From: Burkholderiales bacterium
GTDB taxonomy: Bacteria > Pseudomonadota > Gammaproteobacteria > Burkholderiales > Casimicrobiaceae
DNA length: 64,000 nucleotides
Direction: 5' to 3'
NCBI GenBank assembly: GCA_015075645.1
Contig: JABTUF010000005.1
Coordinates: 418,970-482,969, forward strand
Shown: positions 55,004 through 63,934 of the stretch, piece by piece
Position numbering within the stretch: position 1 is the first letter of the stretch
Layout of the letters: every line of letters begins with the position of its first letter
Notes under the pieces: model-generated
What the model saw: only the letters and a program-made list of their open reading frames with translations
Databases searched by the model: none
Told to the model about the DNA's origin: nothing
Made by a program: the position numbers and the translations under genes

Positions 55004-56284
55004 TCAGCCCCGCGCGAGCGGCGGATTCTTCGCGAAGTAACCCCGGATGCCGTCGGCGATCGCATCGGCGTAGCGACCCTGCTGCTTCGGGTCGCGCAGC
55101 TTCTGCTCCTCGTCCGGATTGCTGATGAACGCGGTCTCGACGAGGATCGACGGCACGTCGGGCGCCTTCAGCACCGCGAAGCCCGCCTGCTCGACCTCGC
55201 GCTTGTGCAACGTGTTCGTCTCCGACAGTTCGGCGAGCACCTGCCGTCCCGCCTTCAGGCTGTCGGCGATCTGCGCGGTCTGCGACAGGTCGAGCAGCGT
55301 GCGCGCGAGCATCGGGTCGCGCACGTCGAGGTTGACGCCGCCGATCAGGTCCGCCTCGTTCTCCTTCTGGGCGAGCCAGCGCGCGGCCGCGCTGGTCGCG
55401 CCGTTCTCGGAGAGCGCGAACACCGACGAGCCGCGCGCGCGCGCCTCGCGGAACGCGTCGGCGTGGATCGAGACGAAGAGATCCGCCTGCACGCGGCGCG
55501 CCTTCTGCACGCGCGCGGCGAGCGGCACGAAGTAGTCGTCGTCGCGGGTGAGCACCGCGCGCAGGTTCGGCGTCGCCTCGATCGCGGCCTTGAGCTTGCG
55601 CGCGATCGCGAGCGCGACGTGCTTCTCGCGCGTGCCGCGTGGACCGATCGCGCCCGGATCCTCGCCGCCGTGCCCCGGATCGACCGCCACGGTAATGCGG
55701 CGGACCCGGTCGCGCCGTGCCGGGGCCGCGGCCGCTGCGCCGGGCGGCGGCGGCTCGAACAGCGGTTCCGCCTTGGCCTTCTCCGCGTCGAGCAGCGCCA
55801 TCAGCGGATCGGGCGGCGATGCCGGAATGAGGTCGATGACGAGCCGGTTGCCGTAGTCGCCGACCGGCTTCAGCGCGAACGTCTGCACCAGGACATCGGC
55901 CTTGAGGTCGAGCACCAGGCGCAGCGTGGTCGGCGACTTGCGCGCGTAGCGGATCCCCGCGACGTGCGGATCGTCGGGATGGATGCGGCGCGCGAGTTCC
56001 GCGAGTTCCGGACCGGCCTCGATGCCGTCGAGATCGAGCACGACGCGGCCCGGATCCCTGAGCGTCGTGACCTGCCACGCGAGCGGCGCGCTCGACTCGA
56101 AGATGACGCGGGTGTATTCGTGCGCGGGCCACACGCGCGCGGAGGCGATGCGCGCGGCTTCCGACCATGCGAGCGGAGACAGGACGCCCGCGGCCGGCAG
56201 GAGCGCCCAGCGGAGCGCGCGCCGCCGCCCGATCGAAACGCGGGTCAGGGGGGGTCGAGTTCCCGTCGGATGTCGGCTACGCAT
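55004..56284 (-). CDS. amiC: N-acetylmuramoyl-L-alanine amidase AmiC
   Basis: Cell-separation amidase, 426 residues. A twin-arginine signal (GRRRALRWALLPAAGVL, about 19-42) implies Tat export, as for E. coli AmiA/AmiC. An AMIN domain (about 45-155) targets the septum. The Amidase_3 catalytic domain (about 197-420) has zinc ligands H205, E220 and H274 and catalytic E383 (LVETAFISNP). ATG 56284 overlaps the 3' end of tsaE by 40 bases; no better later start exists before the signal peptide. Confidence 0.95.
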   Translation of the reverse strand: MRSRHPTGTRPPLTRVSIGRRRALRWALLPAAGVLSPLAWSEAARIASARVWPAHEYTRVIFESSAPLAWQVTTLRDPGRVVLDLDGIEAGPELAELARRIHPDDPHVAGIRYARKSPTTLRLVLDLKADVLVQTFALKPVGDYGNRLVIDLIPASPPDPLMALLDAEKAKAEPLFEPPPPGAAAAAPARRDRVRRITVAVDPGHGGEDPGAIGPRGTREKHVALAIARKLKAAIEATPNLRAVLTRDDDYFVPLAARVQKARRVQADLFVSIHADAFREARARGSSVFALSENGATSAAARWLAQKENEADLIGGVNLDVRDPMLARTLLDLSQTAQIADSLKAGRQVLAELSETNTLHKREVEQAGFAVLKAPDVPSILVETAFISNPDEEQKLRDPKQQGRYADAIADGIRGYFAKNPPLARG

Positions 56285-56730
56285 CGTTCACCGGCCGTCG
56301 TCGTCGCCACGATCTCCAGTGTCCGACCGTCCCCTCCGGTCGCAGTCCGAAGGCGCACCGCGAGGTCCGCCGGCGGCAGGTACTCCGCCACGCGCTCGGG
56401 CCATTCGACCAACGCCACGGTGTGCGGGGTGAAGCCCTCGGCCGCGCCCAGGGTCTCCCATTCCCTCGGGTCAGCGAACCGATAAAAATCAAAGTGATAC
56501 AAGTATATGCTCGAAAGCGGATAATGTTCAAGCAACCCGTAGCTCGGACTCTTGACCGGACCGGCCCATCCGAGTCCGCGCAACACGCCGCGCGCCAGCG
56601 TCGTCTTCCCCGCGCCGAGTTCGCCCGAGAGCGTGACCACCATGCCGCCCGCGAGACCGCGTGCGAGCGCGCGGCCCGCGCGTTCGGTGGCGAAGGCGTC
56701 CGGGAGGTGGGTGCGGTAGGTGGACTCCAT
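56245..56730 (-). CDS. tsaE: tRNA threonylcarbamoyladenosine biosynthesis ATPase TsaE
   Basis: TsaE works with TsaB and TsaD to make t6A in ANN-decoding tRNAs. The 161-residue protein has Walker A GELGAGKTT (36-44), the segment SPSYGLLEHY and the conserved FDFYRFADPREWE and EWPER motifs. ATG 56730 is chosen; the frame is open further upstream over the divergent queG. It overlaps the amiC start, a common tsaE-amiC arrangement. Confidence 0.96.
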   Translation of the reverse strand: MESTYRTHLPDAFATERAGRALARGLAGGMVVTLSGELGAGKTTLARGVLRGLGWAGPVKSPSYGLLEHYPLSSIYLYHFDFYRFADPREWETLGAAEGFTPHTVALVEWPERVAEYLPPADLAVRLRTATGGDGRTLEIVATTTAGERCVADIRRELDPP

Positions 56731-56773
56731 CGCGGGATTCGCCGTGCCCCGACTTGGCGTTACGCTCGCGCGC

Positions 56774-57880
56774 ATGCCCGAACGTCCGGCGATAGAACCT
56801 CCGAACGACGCGCGCGCGATCGACCTGCCCGCGCTCGCCGCGCGCATCGGAGACTGGGCGCGCGAACTCGGACTGGGCGCGATCGGCGTCTGCGACCTCG
56901 ACCTCGGTGACGCGCCCGCGCGTCTCGCCGACTGGATCGCCGCAGGCCGGCACGGCACGATGGATTATATGGCCCGACATGCGGGGCTTCGCGCGGCGCC
57001 CGGCGACCTCGTGCCCGGCGCGATCCGCGTGATCAGCGCGCGCATCGACTACTGGCCGCAGCAGGCGCGCGACGCCGCCGCGACGCTCGCAGCGCCGGAT
57101 CGCGCGTACGTGTCGCGTTACGCGCTCGGCCGCGACTACCACAAGGTGCTGCGCAGCAAGCTGCAGACGCTCGCCGACCGCATCGCCGAGGCGACCGGGC
57201 CGTTCGGCTACCGCGTGTTCTGCGACAGTGCGCCGGTGATGGAGGTGGCGTTCGCGACGAAGGCGGGGCTCGGCTGGCGCGGCAAGCACACGCTGCTGCT
57301 GTCACGCGAGGCGGGCTCGCTCTTCTTCCTGGGCGAGATCTACACCGACCTGCCGCTTCCGGTCAGCGCGCCCGTCGCCGCGCATTGCGGCACCTGCCGC
57401 GCCTGCCTCGACGCGTGTCCGACCGGCGCGATCGTCGCGCCCTACCAGGTCGATGCGCGTCGCTGCGTGAGCTACCTGACGATCGAACTCCACGGATCGA
57501 TCCCCGAGGACCTGCGCCCGCTCCTCGGCAACCGGATCTACGGCTGCGACGACTGCCAGATCGCCTGCCCGTGGAACAAGTACGCGCGGGCGGCCGCGCA
57601 CCCGGACTTCGCACAGGTGCGGCACGGCCTCGACGACGCCGCGCTCACCGAACTCTTCGCGTGGACGCGCGAGGAGTTCGACGCGCGCATGGCGGGCAGC
57701 GCGATCCGGCGCATCGGCCACGAGCGGTGGCTGCGCAACATCGCGGTCGCGCTCGGCAACGCGCCGACGACACCGGCGATCCTCGCCGCATTGCGTTCGC
57801 GCGCCGACGACCCCTCCGCGCTCGTGCGCGAGCATGTCGCGTGGGCGCTCGCCGTTCACGCGCGACGCGGGGGCGGGTAA
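56774..57880 (+). CDS. queG: Epoxyqueuosine reductase QueG
   Basis: QueG reduces epoxyqueuosine to queuosine using cobalamin and two 4Fe-4S clusters, the last step of queuosine synthesis. The 368 residues contain the motifs CGTCRACLDACPTGAI and CDDCQIACPWN with a further Cys in CVSYLTIELHG. A HEAT-like C-terminus ends EHVAWALAVHA. It is divergent from tsaE, with 43 bases between the starts. It complements the gluQ gene at 45.4 kb, indicating full queuosine use. Confidence 0.96.
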   Translation: MPERPAIEPPNDARAIDLPALAARIGDWARELGLGAIGVCDLDLGDAPARLADWIAAGRHGTMDYMARHAGLRAAPGDLVPGAIRVISARIDYWPQQARDAAATLAAPDRAYVSRYALGRDYHKVLRSKLQTLADRIAEATGPFGYRVFCDSAPVMEVAFATKAGLGWRGKHTLLLSREAGSLFFLGEIYTDLPLPVSAPVAAHCGTCRACLDACPTGAIVAPYQVDARRCVSYLTIELHGSIPEDLRPLLGNRIYGCDDCQIACPWNKYARAAAHPDFAQVRHGLDDAALTELFAWTREEFDARMAGSAIRRIGHERWLRNIAVALGNAPTTPAILAALRSRADDPSALVREHVAWALAVHARRGGG

Positions 57881-57945
57881 CATCGGGAGACACCGGAGAT
57901 CCAACGGGCCGCGTCCGGCAGCGACCGGCGCTGCAGGGGATCGCG

Positions 57946-59790
57946 ATGACGTCTTCGCCCTCGTCCACGCCTACGTTCGGCCGCTGGCTGCGCCAGCGCC
58001 GGCGCTCGCTCGGCATGACGCACGCCGCGCTCGCCGAACGCGTGCACTGCTCGGTGTCGGCGCTGCGCAAGATCGAGCAGGACGTCCGGAGGCCGTCGCG
58101 GCCGCTCGCGGAGCGGCTGGCCGATCGGCTCGACGTCGCGTCGGACGAGCGAGCGCGCTTCGTCGCATTCGCGCGCGGCGAGCGGCGCATCGGCCCCCTC
58201 GCATCGTGGCCGCCCCTCCCGCTCCCGCCGATCCCCGCGACTGAGGATCCGGCCGCCGGGGACGAAGGATCCGGCCGTTCCGCGCCGTGGAGCCGCCTGT
58301 ACGTCCCCTACGGCCCGACGACGCCGTCGATCGGGGTGCTGCCGTTCGCGCTCCTTTCCGCCGACCCCGCCGACGAACTGTTCGCCGACGCTCTCGCGGA
58401 CGAACTCGTCGGCGTCCTGTCGAAGGTGCCGGGACTGCGGGTCGCGTCGCGCACTTCGTCGTTCGCGTTCAAGGGCCGATCGGCCGATCTCGCGACGATC
58501 GCGCGGAGCTTGAACGTGACCGGGCTGGTCGAGGGCAGCGTGCGCCGCAGCGGAGCGCGCGTCCGGATCGCCGCGAAGTTCGTCGACGTCGCCTCCGACA
58601 CGACGCTGTGGAGCGAGACCTACGACCGCGCGCTCTCCGATCTCATCGACGTGCAGGACGACATCGCGCGGTCGGTCGTCAGCGGCCTGCGCGGAACCCT
58701 GCTCGGCGATCCCGCGAGCCGTGCTGCGGATCCGCGCGTCGACGCGCTGCTCCGCGCGGCCACGCGCGGCCGGACCAGGAGCGCCCGCGCGCACGAGTTC
58801 TACCTGCGCGGGCGGTTTCTCGTCGACCGGACGACGCCCGAGGACACCGCGGCCGGCATCGCGCTCGGCCGGCAGGCGGTCGAGACCGACCCGGACTACG
58901 CGCTCGCCTGGGCCGGGCTCGCGGGCGCGTATGCGAGCCAGGCGGCGTGGGGATGGGCGCCGCTCGATCCGACCTTCGAACTCGCGCGGCAGGCGGCGGA
59001 GCGCGCGCTCGCGATCGAGCCCGATCTTCCCGAAGCCCACGCGGAACTCGCGTGGATCCGCATGACCTACGATTGGGACTGGCACGGCGCCGAGCAGTCG
59101 TATCGTCGCGCGCTGCTGCTCGGGTCGGGCGACCGGAGCATCGTCGTCGGCGCCTCGCTGCTCGCCGACAACCTCGGGCAGTCGGCGGACGCGGTGGCGC
59201 TCGCGCGTCGCGCGGTCGCACTCGATCCGATGTGCTGGATCGCCCACGGCAATCTCGCGCTTCGGGCGTTCAACGCCGGGTTGATCGATGAAGCCGCCCG
59301 CGCCGCCGCGGCCGCGCTCGCGATCCAGCCGCGCGGCGGCCTCCTTCATTGGCTGATCGGCACCATCGACCTCGCGCAGGGCCGCGTCGACGCCGCGCGC
59401 GATGCGTTCGAGCGCGAGGCACACGAGCGCTTGCGCCTCCAGGGCCGCGCCCTCGTCGCCCATGCGGCAGGCGACAGGCACGGAGCGCGCCGTCTGCTGG
59501 ACGAACTGATCGCGACGGGCGCGGACGACAGCGCGTTCCAGATCGCCGAGGTGCTCGCCGTCCGGGGCGAGGTCGACGAAGCGTTCGAGTGGCTCGAGCG
59601 TTCGCGCGTGCAGCGCGATCCGGGCGCGAGCCAGGCGCAGGCCGGGCCGTTGCTGACGGCGCTGCACGGCGATCCCCGCTGGGGCGAATTTCTCTCGCGC
59701 ATGGGATTTCGCGGCAGAGGTCCGGCGCGTGATGCGGCGCCGGCGCGTTCGCGCCCAGGCCGCTCCCGCGCGAAGACGAGCAGAACCTGA
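57946..59790 (+). CDS. XRE-type regulator with TolB-like and TPR domains
   Basis: A 614-residue modular protein. It has an XRE helix-turn-helix (about 10-65, FGRWLRQRRRSLGMTHAALAERVHCSVSALRKIEQD) and a proline-rich linker. A TolB-like beta/alpha domain follows (about 125-235, IGVLPFALLSADPADELFADALADELV...VEGSVRRSGARVRIAAKFVD). Then come tetratricopeptide repeats from about 270 to 560. The TolB-TPR part is usually joined to an OmpR-type or adenylate cyclase domain; an XRE domain is less usual. No membrane helix is predicted. ATG 57946 follows GGGGA. A small anchored protein is encoded 154 bases downstream. Confidence 0.85.
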   Translation: MTSSPSSTPTFGRWLRQRRRSLGMTHAALAERVHCSVSALRKIEQDVRRPSRPLAERLADRLDVASDERARFVAFARGERRIGPLASWPPLPLPPIPATEDPAAGDEGSGRSAPWSRLYVPYGPTTPSIGVLPFALLSADPADELFADALADELVGVLSKVPGLRVASRTSSFAFKGRSADLATIARSLNVTGLVEGSVRRSGARVRIAAKFVDVASDTTLWSETYDRALSDLIDVQDDIARSVVSGLRGTLLGDPASRAADPRVDALLRAATRGRTRSARAHEFYLRGRFLVDRTTPEDTAAGIALGRQAVETDPDYALAWAGLAGAYASQAAWGWAPLDPTFELARQAAERALAIEPDLPEAHAELAWIRMTYDWDWHGAEQSYRRALLLGSGDRSIVVGASLLADNLGQSADAVALARRAVALDPMCWIAHGNLALRAFNAGLIDEAARAAAAALAIQPRGGLLHWLIGTIDLAQGRVDAARDAFEREAHERLRLQGRALVAHAAGDRHGARRLLDELIATGADDSAFQIAEVLAVRGEVDEAFEWLERSRVQRDPGASQAQAGPLLTALHGDPRWGEFLSRMGFRGRGPARDAAPARSRPGRSRAKTSRT

Positions 59791-59944
59791 CGCGCCGCGC
59801 GGACGGCGCGGCCAGCCTGTCCCGTCGTTTGTGTCGGTTCTGTGTCCGGAACCGGGACCACGCACGCGAGCGGGACACCTATCTTGGCGAGTGTCGACGA
59901 CACGAAGTCGTCACACCCCGACCCCCTTCGCCAAGGAGATGTCC

Positions 59945-60382
59945 GTGAACGGAAGACTGACCCGCATCGCGTGGGCCGCCTGCGACATGATGGTACTCGC
60001 CGCCTGGGTCGCCTTGATCCTGATCGCCGGCTTCGCGACCGCCCAGCCCGACGTCGTCGCGCCGGATCGCATCGACGGCCGGAGCGCCACGCTCCGGTCC
60101 TCGTCGCCGCAGCCCGAGGCATTCGAGCGGAGCACGCTCGTCGAGGCGCTCGTCGCCGCCTCGCCCGAAGCCGCGCGCCGCAACCCGCCTGCCTCGGACC
60201 CCGTCACGCTCGGATTCGTCCGCATGCTCGAACATCCGCCGACCCGCACGAGCCCGCCGGTTCCCGCCGGTTCGGACATCGACCCGCTCGTGGCAGCCAT
60301 CGTCGTGCCGATCAGGAAGGGATCGCGGCCGCTCTCGCCTCGCGGGCGCAGCGAAAGCCCGCGAGCCGTGGAGGGTCCCTGA
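59945..60382 (+). CDS. Small anchored or secreted protein, function unknown
   Basis: A 145-residue protein starting at GTG 59945: AAGGAG lies six bases upstream, while the ATG at 59939 touches that site directly. The N-terminus carries one membrane helix or uncleaved signal (about 8-32, WAACDMMVLAAWVALILIAGF). The rest is polar and Pro/Arg/Ser-rich with no known domain; the segment LVEALVAASPEAARRN may be a helix. It follows the XRE-TolB-TPR regulator and may be its partner or target. Confidence 0.6.
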   Translation: MNGRLTRIAWAACDMMVLAAWVALILIAGFATAQPDVVAPDRIDGRSATLRSSSPQPEAFERSTLVEALVAASPEAARRNPPASDPVTLGFVRMLEHPPTRTSPPVPAGSDIDPLVAAIVVPIRKGSRPLSPRGRSESPRAVEGP

Positions 60383-60441
60383 AGGTCCGCCCGCCAACGG
60401 TCGCCGAACCGGACCGCGCCGGAGGATGCCTCGACGTGGAA

Positions 60442-62094
60442 TCAGCCGGGCGCGGCCGGCGCGGGGACACCCCGCGGCGCCTCGCCCAGGATCATGCGCG
60501 CGCCGCGTTCGCCGATCATCAGCGACGCCGCGTTCGAGTTGGCGGAGGTCACCTGCGGCATGACCGACGCGTCGACCACGCGCAGGCCCTCGACGCCGCG
60601 CACGCGGAGCGCCGGGTCGACGACCGCGTCGCGGTCCGTGCCGATCCGGCAGGTGCCGACGCAGTGGAACACGGTGCCGCCCTGTCCCCGCACGAAATCG
60701 AGGATCCCGCGGTCATCGCCTGCGTCGGTGCCTGGCAGCACCTCGGCGTCCACGAGGTCGCGGAACGCCTTCTGCGCGTAGATCTCGCGCAGCATCCGCA
60801 CGCCCGCGACGATCGTGCGGCGATCGAGTTCCTCGGAAAGGTAGCGCGGCTCGATGCGCGGCGGGGCATGCGGATCGGTCGACACGATCTCGACCTTGCC
60901 CCGCGATTCCGGATGGCACTGCCACACCGACGCGGTGAAGCCGGAGTAGCGATGCAGCGGCGTGCCCGGCCGGTCGACCGACAACGGCATCACGTTGAAC
61001 TGGAGGTCGGGGCGTCCCGCCGCGGCGTACGGGCTGCACGCGCCGCCGCCCACCTGCCCGGCGCCGACGGTGAGCGGTCCCGATCGTCCGAAGAGCCAGC
61101 GCGCGCCCATCGCGGCGAGGCGCAGCGGGTTGCGCACGTCGTCGTTGAGCGAGCGGTGCTCGCGCATGCGCACGATCGTCCGCGCCTGGTAGTGGTCCTG
61201 CAGGTTCCGACCGACGCCGGGCAGGTCGGCCACGACCGGGATGGCGTGCCGGCGAAGGAGATCGGCGGGACCGACGCCCGACAGTTGCAGCACCTGCGGC
61301 GACTGCAGCGCGCCGGCGGCGAGCACGACTTCGCGCCGTGCGCGCACGCTGTGCCGCTCGCCGTGCGCGAACCACTCGACGCCCACCGCCCGCGTGCCCT
61401 CGAAGAGCACGCGCGACACCTGCGCGTGGGTGCGCACCTCGAGGTTCGCCCGCCCCCGTGCGGGGCGCAAGAACGCGCGCGACGCGCTCTCGCGCCAGCC
61501 GTCGCGGATCGTGAGCTGGTAGGCGCCCACGCCGTAGGTCGTGGCGCCGTTGAAGTCGTCGTTCCGCGGCAGGCCGAACTCGCTGGCGGCGCGCACCCAC
61601 GCCTCGCACCACGGATGGTCGTTGCGCAGGTCCGAGACGAAGAGTTCACCCGCGGCGCCGCGATACTCGTCCGCTCCGCGCTCGTAGTGCTCGATGCGCT
61701 TGAACGCGGGAAGCACGTCGCGGTAGCCCCATCCGGTCGCGCCCGCCCGCGCCCAGTCGTCGAAACCGGCGGGTTCGCCGCGGATGAAGATGAGGCCGTT
61801 GATCGAGGAACTGCCGCCGACGATGCGGCCGCGCGGCCACACGACGTTGCGCCCCGCGGTGCCCTCCGAGGGTACGGTGTCGAACAGCCGCGAGTAGCGC
61901 GTGTCGTAGATCGTGCGGAAGTAGCCGACCGGCAGCCGGATCCAGAACCCCGAATCCGGCCCGCCCGCCTCGAGCACGAGGACGCGCGTCGATGCGTCCG
62001 CCGACAGCCGGTGGGCGAGCACCGAGCCCGCCGATCCCGAACCGACGACGACGTAGTCGACCTCCGCGGCCTCGCGCCCCCGCGCGTCGCTCAT
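60442..62094 (-). CDS. GMC-family FAD oxidoreductase
   Basis: A 550-residue choline dehydrogenase-like flavoenzyme. The FAD motif VVGSGSAGSVLAHRLS is near residues 16-31. GMC signatures are GRIVGGSSSINGLIFIRG (about 89-106) and GALQSPQVLQLSGVGP (about 258-273), with active-site histidine in FHCVGTCRIG and Asn in NSNAASLMIGERGA. Substrate is an alcohol, not defined. ATG 62094 overlaps the stop of the ABC binding-protein gene as ATGA, so the enzyme is probably produced together with an importer for its substrate. Confidence 0.92.
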   Translation of the reverse strand: MSDARGREAAEVDYVVVGSGSAGSVLAHRLSADASTRVLVLEAGGPDSGFWIRLPVGYFRTIYDTRYSRLFDTVPSEGTAGRNVVWPRGRIVGGSSSINGLIFIRGEPAGFDDWARAGATGWGYRDVLPAFKRIEHYERGADEYRGAAGELFVSDLRNDHPWCEAWVRAASEFGLPRNDDFNGATTYGVGAYQLTIRDGWRESASRAFLRPARGRANLEVRTHAQVSRVLFEGTRAVGVEWFAHGERHSVRARREVVLAAGALQSPQVLQLSGVGPADLLRRHAIPVVADLPGVGRNLQDHYQARTIVRMREHRSLNDDVRNPLRLAAMGARWLFGRSGPLTVGAGQVGGGACSPYAAAGRPDLQFNVMPLSVDRPGTPLHRYSGFTASVWQCHPESRGKVEIVSTDPHAPPRIEPRYLSEELDRRTIVAGVRMLREIYAQKAFRDLVDAEVLPGTDAGDDRGILDFVRGQGGTVFHCVGTCRIGTDRDAVVDPALRVRGVEGLRVVDASVMPQVTSANSNAASLMIGERGARMILGEAPRGVPAPAAPG

Positions 62095-63095
62095 CCCTTG
62101 ATCGTCTCCAGGAACACCGAGGTGTCGAAGTACTTCGACGCCGGCACCGGGTTCTGGATGTTGCCGAAGCGCACGAAGAAGTCGGTGACCTGCTGCGACC
62201 AGCGGGTCACGGTGCCGTCGGCGTACATCGGGCGCCACTGCGCGGAGGTGAACATCTTCTGCGCGCCGAACTGCTCCTTGAGGTCGGCGAGCGGCACCTG
62301 CTGGTAGCGCTTCTTCTGCAGGGCCTCCAGCGCGGCGTCGGGATTGGCGACGATGTAGTCGTTGGCGTCGACCCAGCCGCGGATCACGCGCGGGATCACG
62401 TCGTAGTTCTTCTCGTAGTAGTCGGCACGCGTCGCCCAGCCTCCCACGATCGCCGCCTGCGGATAGTAGGCCGAGGCGTCGACCAGCATCCTCGCGCCCG
62501 GCACCTTGTCGCTCACGATGATGTTGAACGGGACCCAGAGCGCCACCGCGGGCACGGCGCCGGACACGAACGACGTCACCGCCTCGGCCATCCTCTGGTT
62601 GACGATCTCGACGTCCCTGGTCGGGTCGACGCCGTTCGCGCGCAGCGCGTTGTCGAGAAACACGTGCGCGGTGGTGCCCGTCGTCGTCGAGATCTTCTTG
62701 CCCTTGAGATCGGCGAAGCTCCTGACGCCCTGGTCCTGGCGCACCCAGAGCTGCGCGGTGGCGAACTCGACGTTGTTGATGAGGAAGGCCTTGCCCTGCC
62801 CGCGCGCGGGAAAGTTGGAGAGGACGGCACCGGTGGCGAGCATGTCGATGCTCCCGCCGATCATCGCCTGGAAGATCTCGAGGCCGGTCGTGAACTGGAC
62901 GAGGTCGAGGTCGACCCCGGCCTTCGCGAAGCTGCCACGGTCCACGCCCGTCCAGATCTGCCCGTCCACGGCCAGCGTGTGCAGGTAGCCGACCTTGACC
63001 TTCGTGCGGCCCTGCGCGATCGCCGGCGCGCCGGCCGCCGCCAGCCCGAGTGCCGCGCCAGCTCCCTGCAGAAAACTGCGTCGGTCCATGCTCAT
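62091..63095 (-). CDS. ABC transporter substrate-binding protein, sulfonate/nitrate/taurine type
   Basis: A 334-residue periplasmic binding protein of the SsuA/TauA/NMT1 class. A Tat signal (MSMDRRSFLQGAGAALGLAA) leads into KVKVGYLHTLAVDGQIWTGVDRGSFAKAGVDLDLVQF. The SFADLKGKKISTTTGTTAHVFL segment is typical. ATG 63095 follows AGGAGG with five bases between; the frame is open upstream over the ATPase gene in another frame. It lies between its ATPase gene and a coupled GMC oxidoreductase. Ligand unknown. Confidence 0.92.
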   Translation of the reverse strand: MSMDRRSFLQGAGAALGLAAAGAPAIAQGRTKVKVGYLHTLAVDGQIWTGVDRGSFAKAGVDLDLVQFTTGLEIFQAMIGGSIDMLATGAVLSNFPARGQGKAFLINNVEFATAQLWVRQDQGVRSFADLKGKKISTTTGTTAHVFLDNALRANGVDPTRDVEIVNQRMAEAVTSFVSGAVPAVALWVPFNIIVSDKVPGARMLVDASAYYPQAAIVGGWATRADYYEKNYDVIPRVIRGWVDANDYIVANPDAALEALQKKRYQQVPLADLKEQFGAQKMFTSAQWRPMYADGTVTRWSQQVTDFFVRFGNIQNPVPASKYFDTSVFLETIKG

Positions 63096-63112
63096 GCGCT
63101 CCTCCTGGTGGT

Positions 63113-63934
63113 TCAGACGGGCACGTGCACCGATTGCCGTGCCTGCTCGGCGTACTCCTTCATGACGAGCTCGCGCACGTGCGACCTGAGCTCGCCGAAC
63201 TCGGACTTCTCGTGCAGCGACTCCGTCCTCGGGTGCCCGAAGGGAACCCGGACGATCTCGCGGATGCGGGCGGGACGCGCGGTCATGATGACGATCCGGT
63301 CGGAGAGGTAGACCGCCTCCTCGACCGAGTGGGTGATCAGCATGACGGTCTTGCCCTCGGCGTGCAACACCTCGATCAGCAGGTCCTGCATGGCGCTTCG
63401 CGTCTGCGCGTCGAGCGCGCCGAACGGCTCGTCCATCAGCAGGAACTCCGGGCGGACCGCGTACGCGCGCGCGATCGCCAGCCGCTGGCGCATGCCGCCG
63501 GAGAGCGTCTTCGGCCAGGCGTCCGCGAAGTCCGCGAGCCCCATCAGGCGCATGTAGCGCTCGCAGATCGCCCGGCGCTCGCCCTCGGGCACGCGGCTCG
63601 CGCGCAGGTTGAGGCCGAAGGCGATGTTCTGCCGCACCGTCAGCCACGGAAAGACGCCGTACTCCTGGAAGATCACGCCGCGATCGGGTCCGGGCGCCAC
63701 CACCGGCTTGCCATCCAGCAGCACCGCGCCCGCCGTCGGCTGCACGAATCCCGCGACGAGGTTCATCATCGTCGTCTTGCCGCAGCCCGACGGGCCGATG
63801 ATGGACACGAATTCGCCGTCGTGGACCCGGTAGGAGACGTCGTCGACGACGCGGAGCGGACCCGACCGGGTCTGGAACTCGACGGAGACCCGCTCGAACG
63901 CGATGCGCTCGCGCGCGGACTCGCTCGCGCTCAC
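63113..63934 (-). CDS. ABC transporter ATP-binding protein, sulfonate/nitrate/taurine type
   Basis: A 273-residue ATPase of the SsuB/TauB class. Walker A is GPSGCGKTT, the Q-loop is in IFQEYGVFPWLTVRQNIAFG, the signature is LSGGMRQRLAIARA, Walker B is LLMDEPFGALD, and the switch is ITHSVEEAVYLSDRI. I place the start at GTG 63934, which overlaps the permease stop as GTGA and has AGGAG eight bases upstream; GTG 63952 is in frame but lies inside the permease end without a site. Confidence 0.94.
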   Translation of the reverse strand: MSASESARERIAFERVSVEFQTRSGPLRVVDDVSYRVHDGEFVSIIGPSGCGKTTMMNLVAGFVQPTAGAVLLDGKPVVAPGPDRGVIFQEYGVFPWLTVRQNIAFGLNLRASRVPEGERRAICERYMRLMGLADFADAWPKTLSGGMRQRLAIARAYAVRPEFLLMDEPFGALDAQTRSAMQDLLIEVLHAEGKTVMLITHSVEEAVYLSDRIVIMTARPARIREIVRVPFGHPRTESLHEKSEFGELRSHVRELVMKEYAEQARQSVHVPV

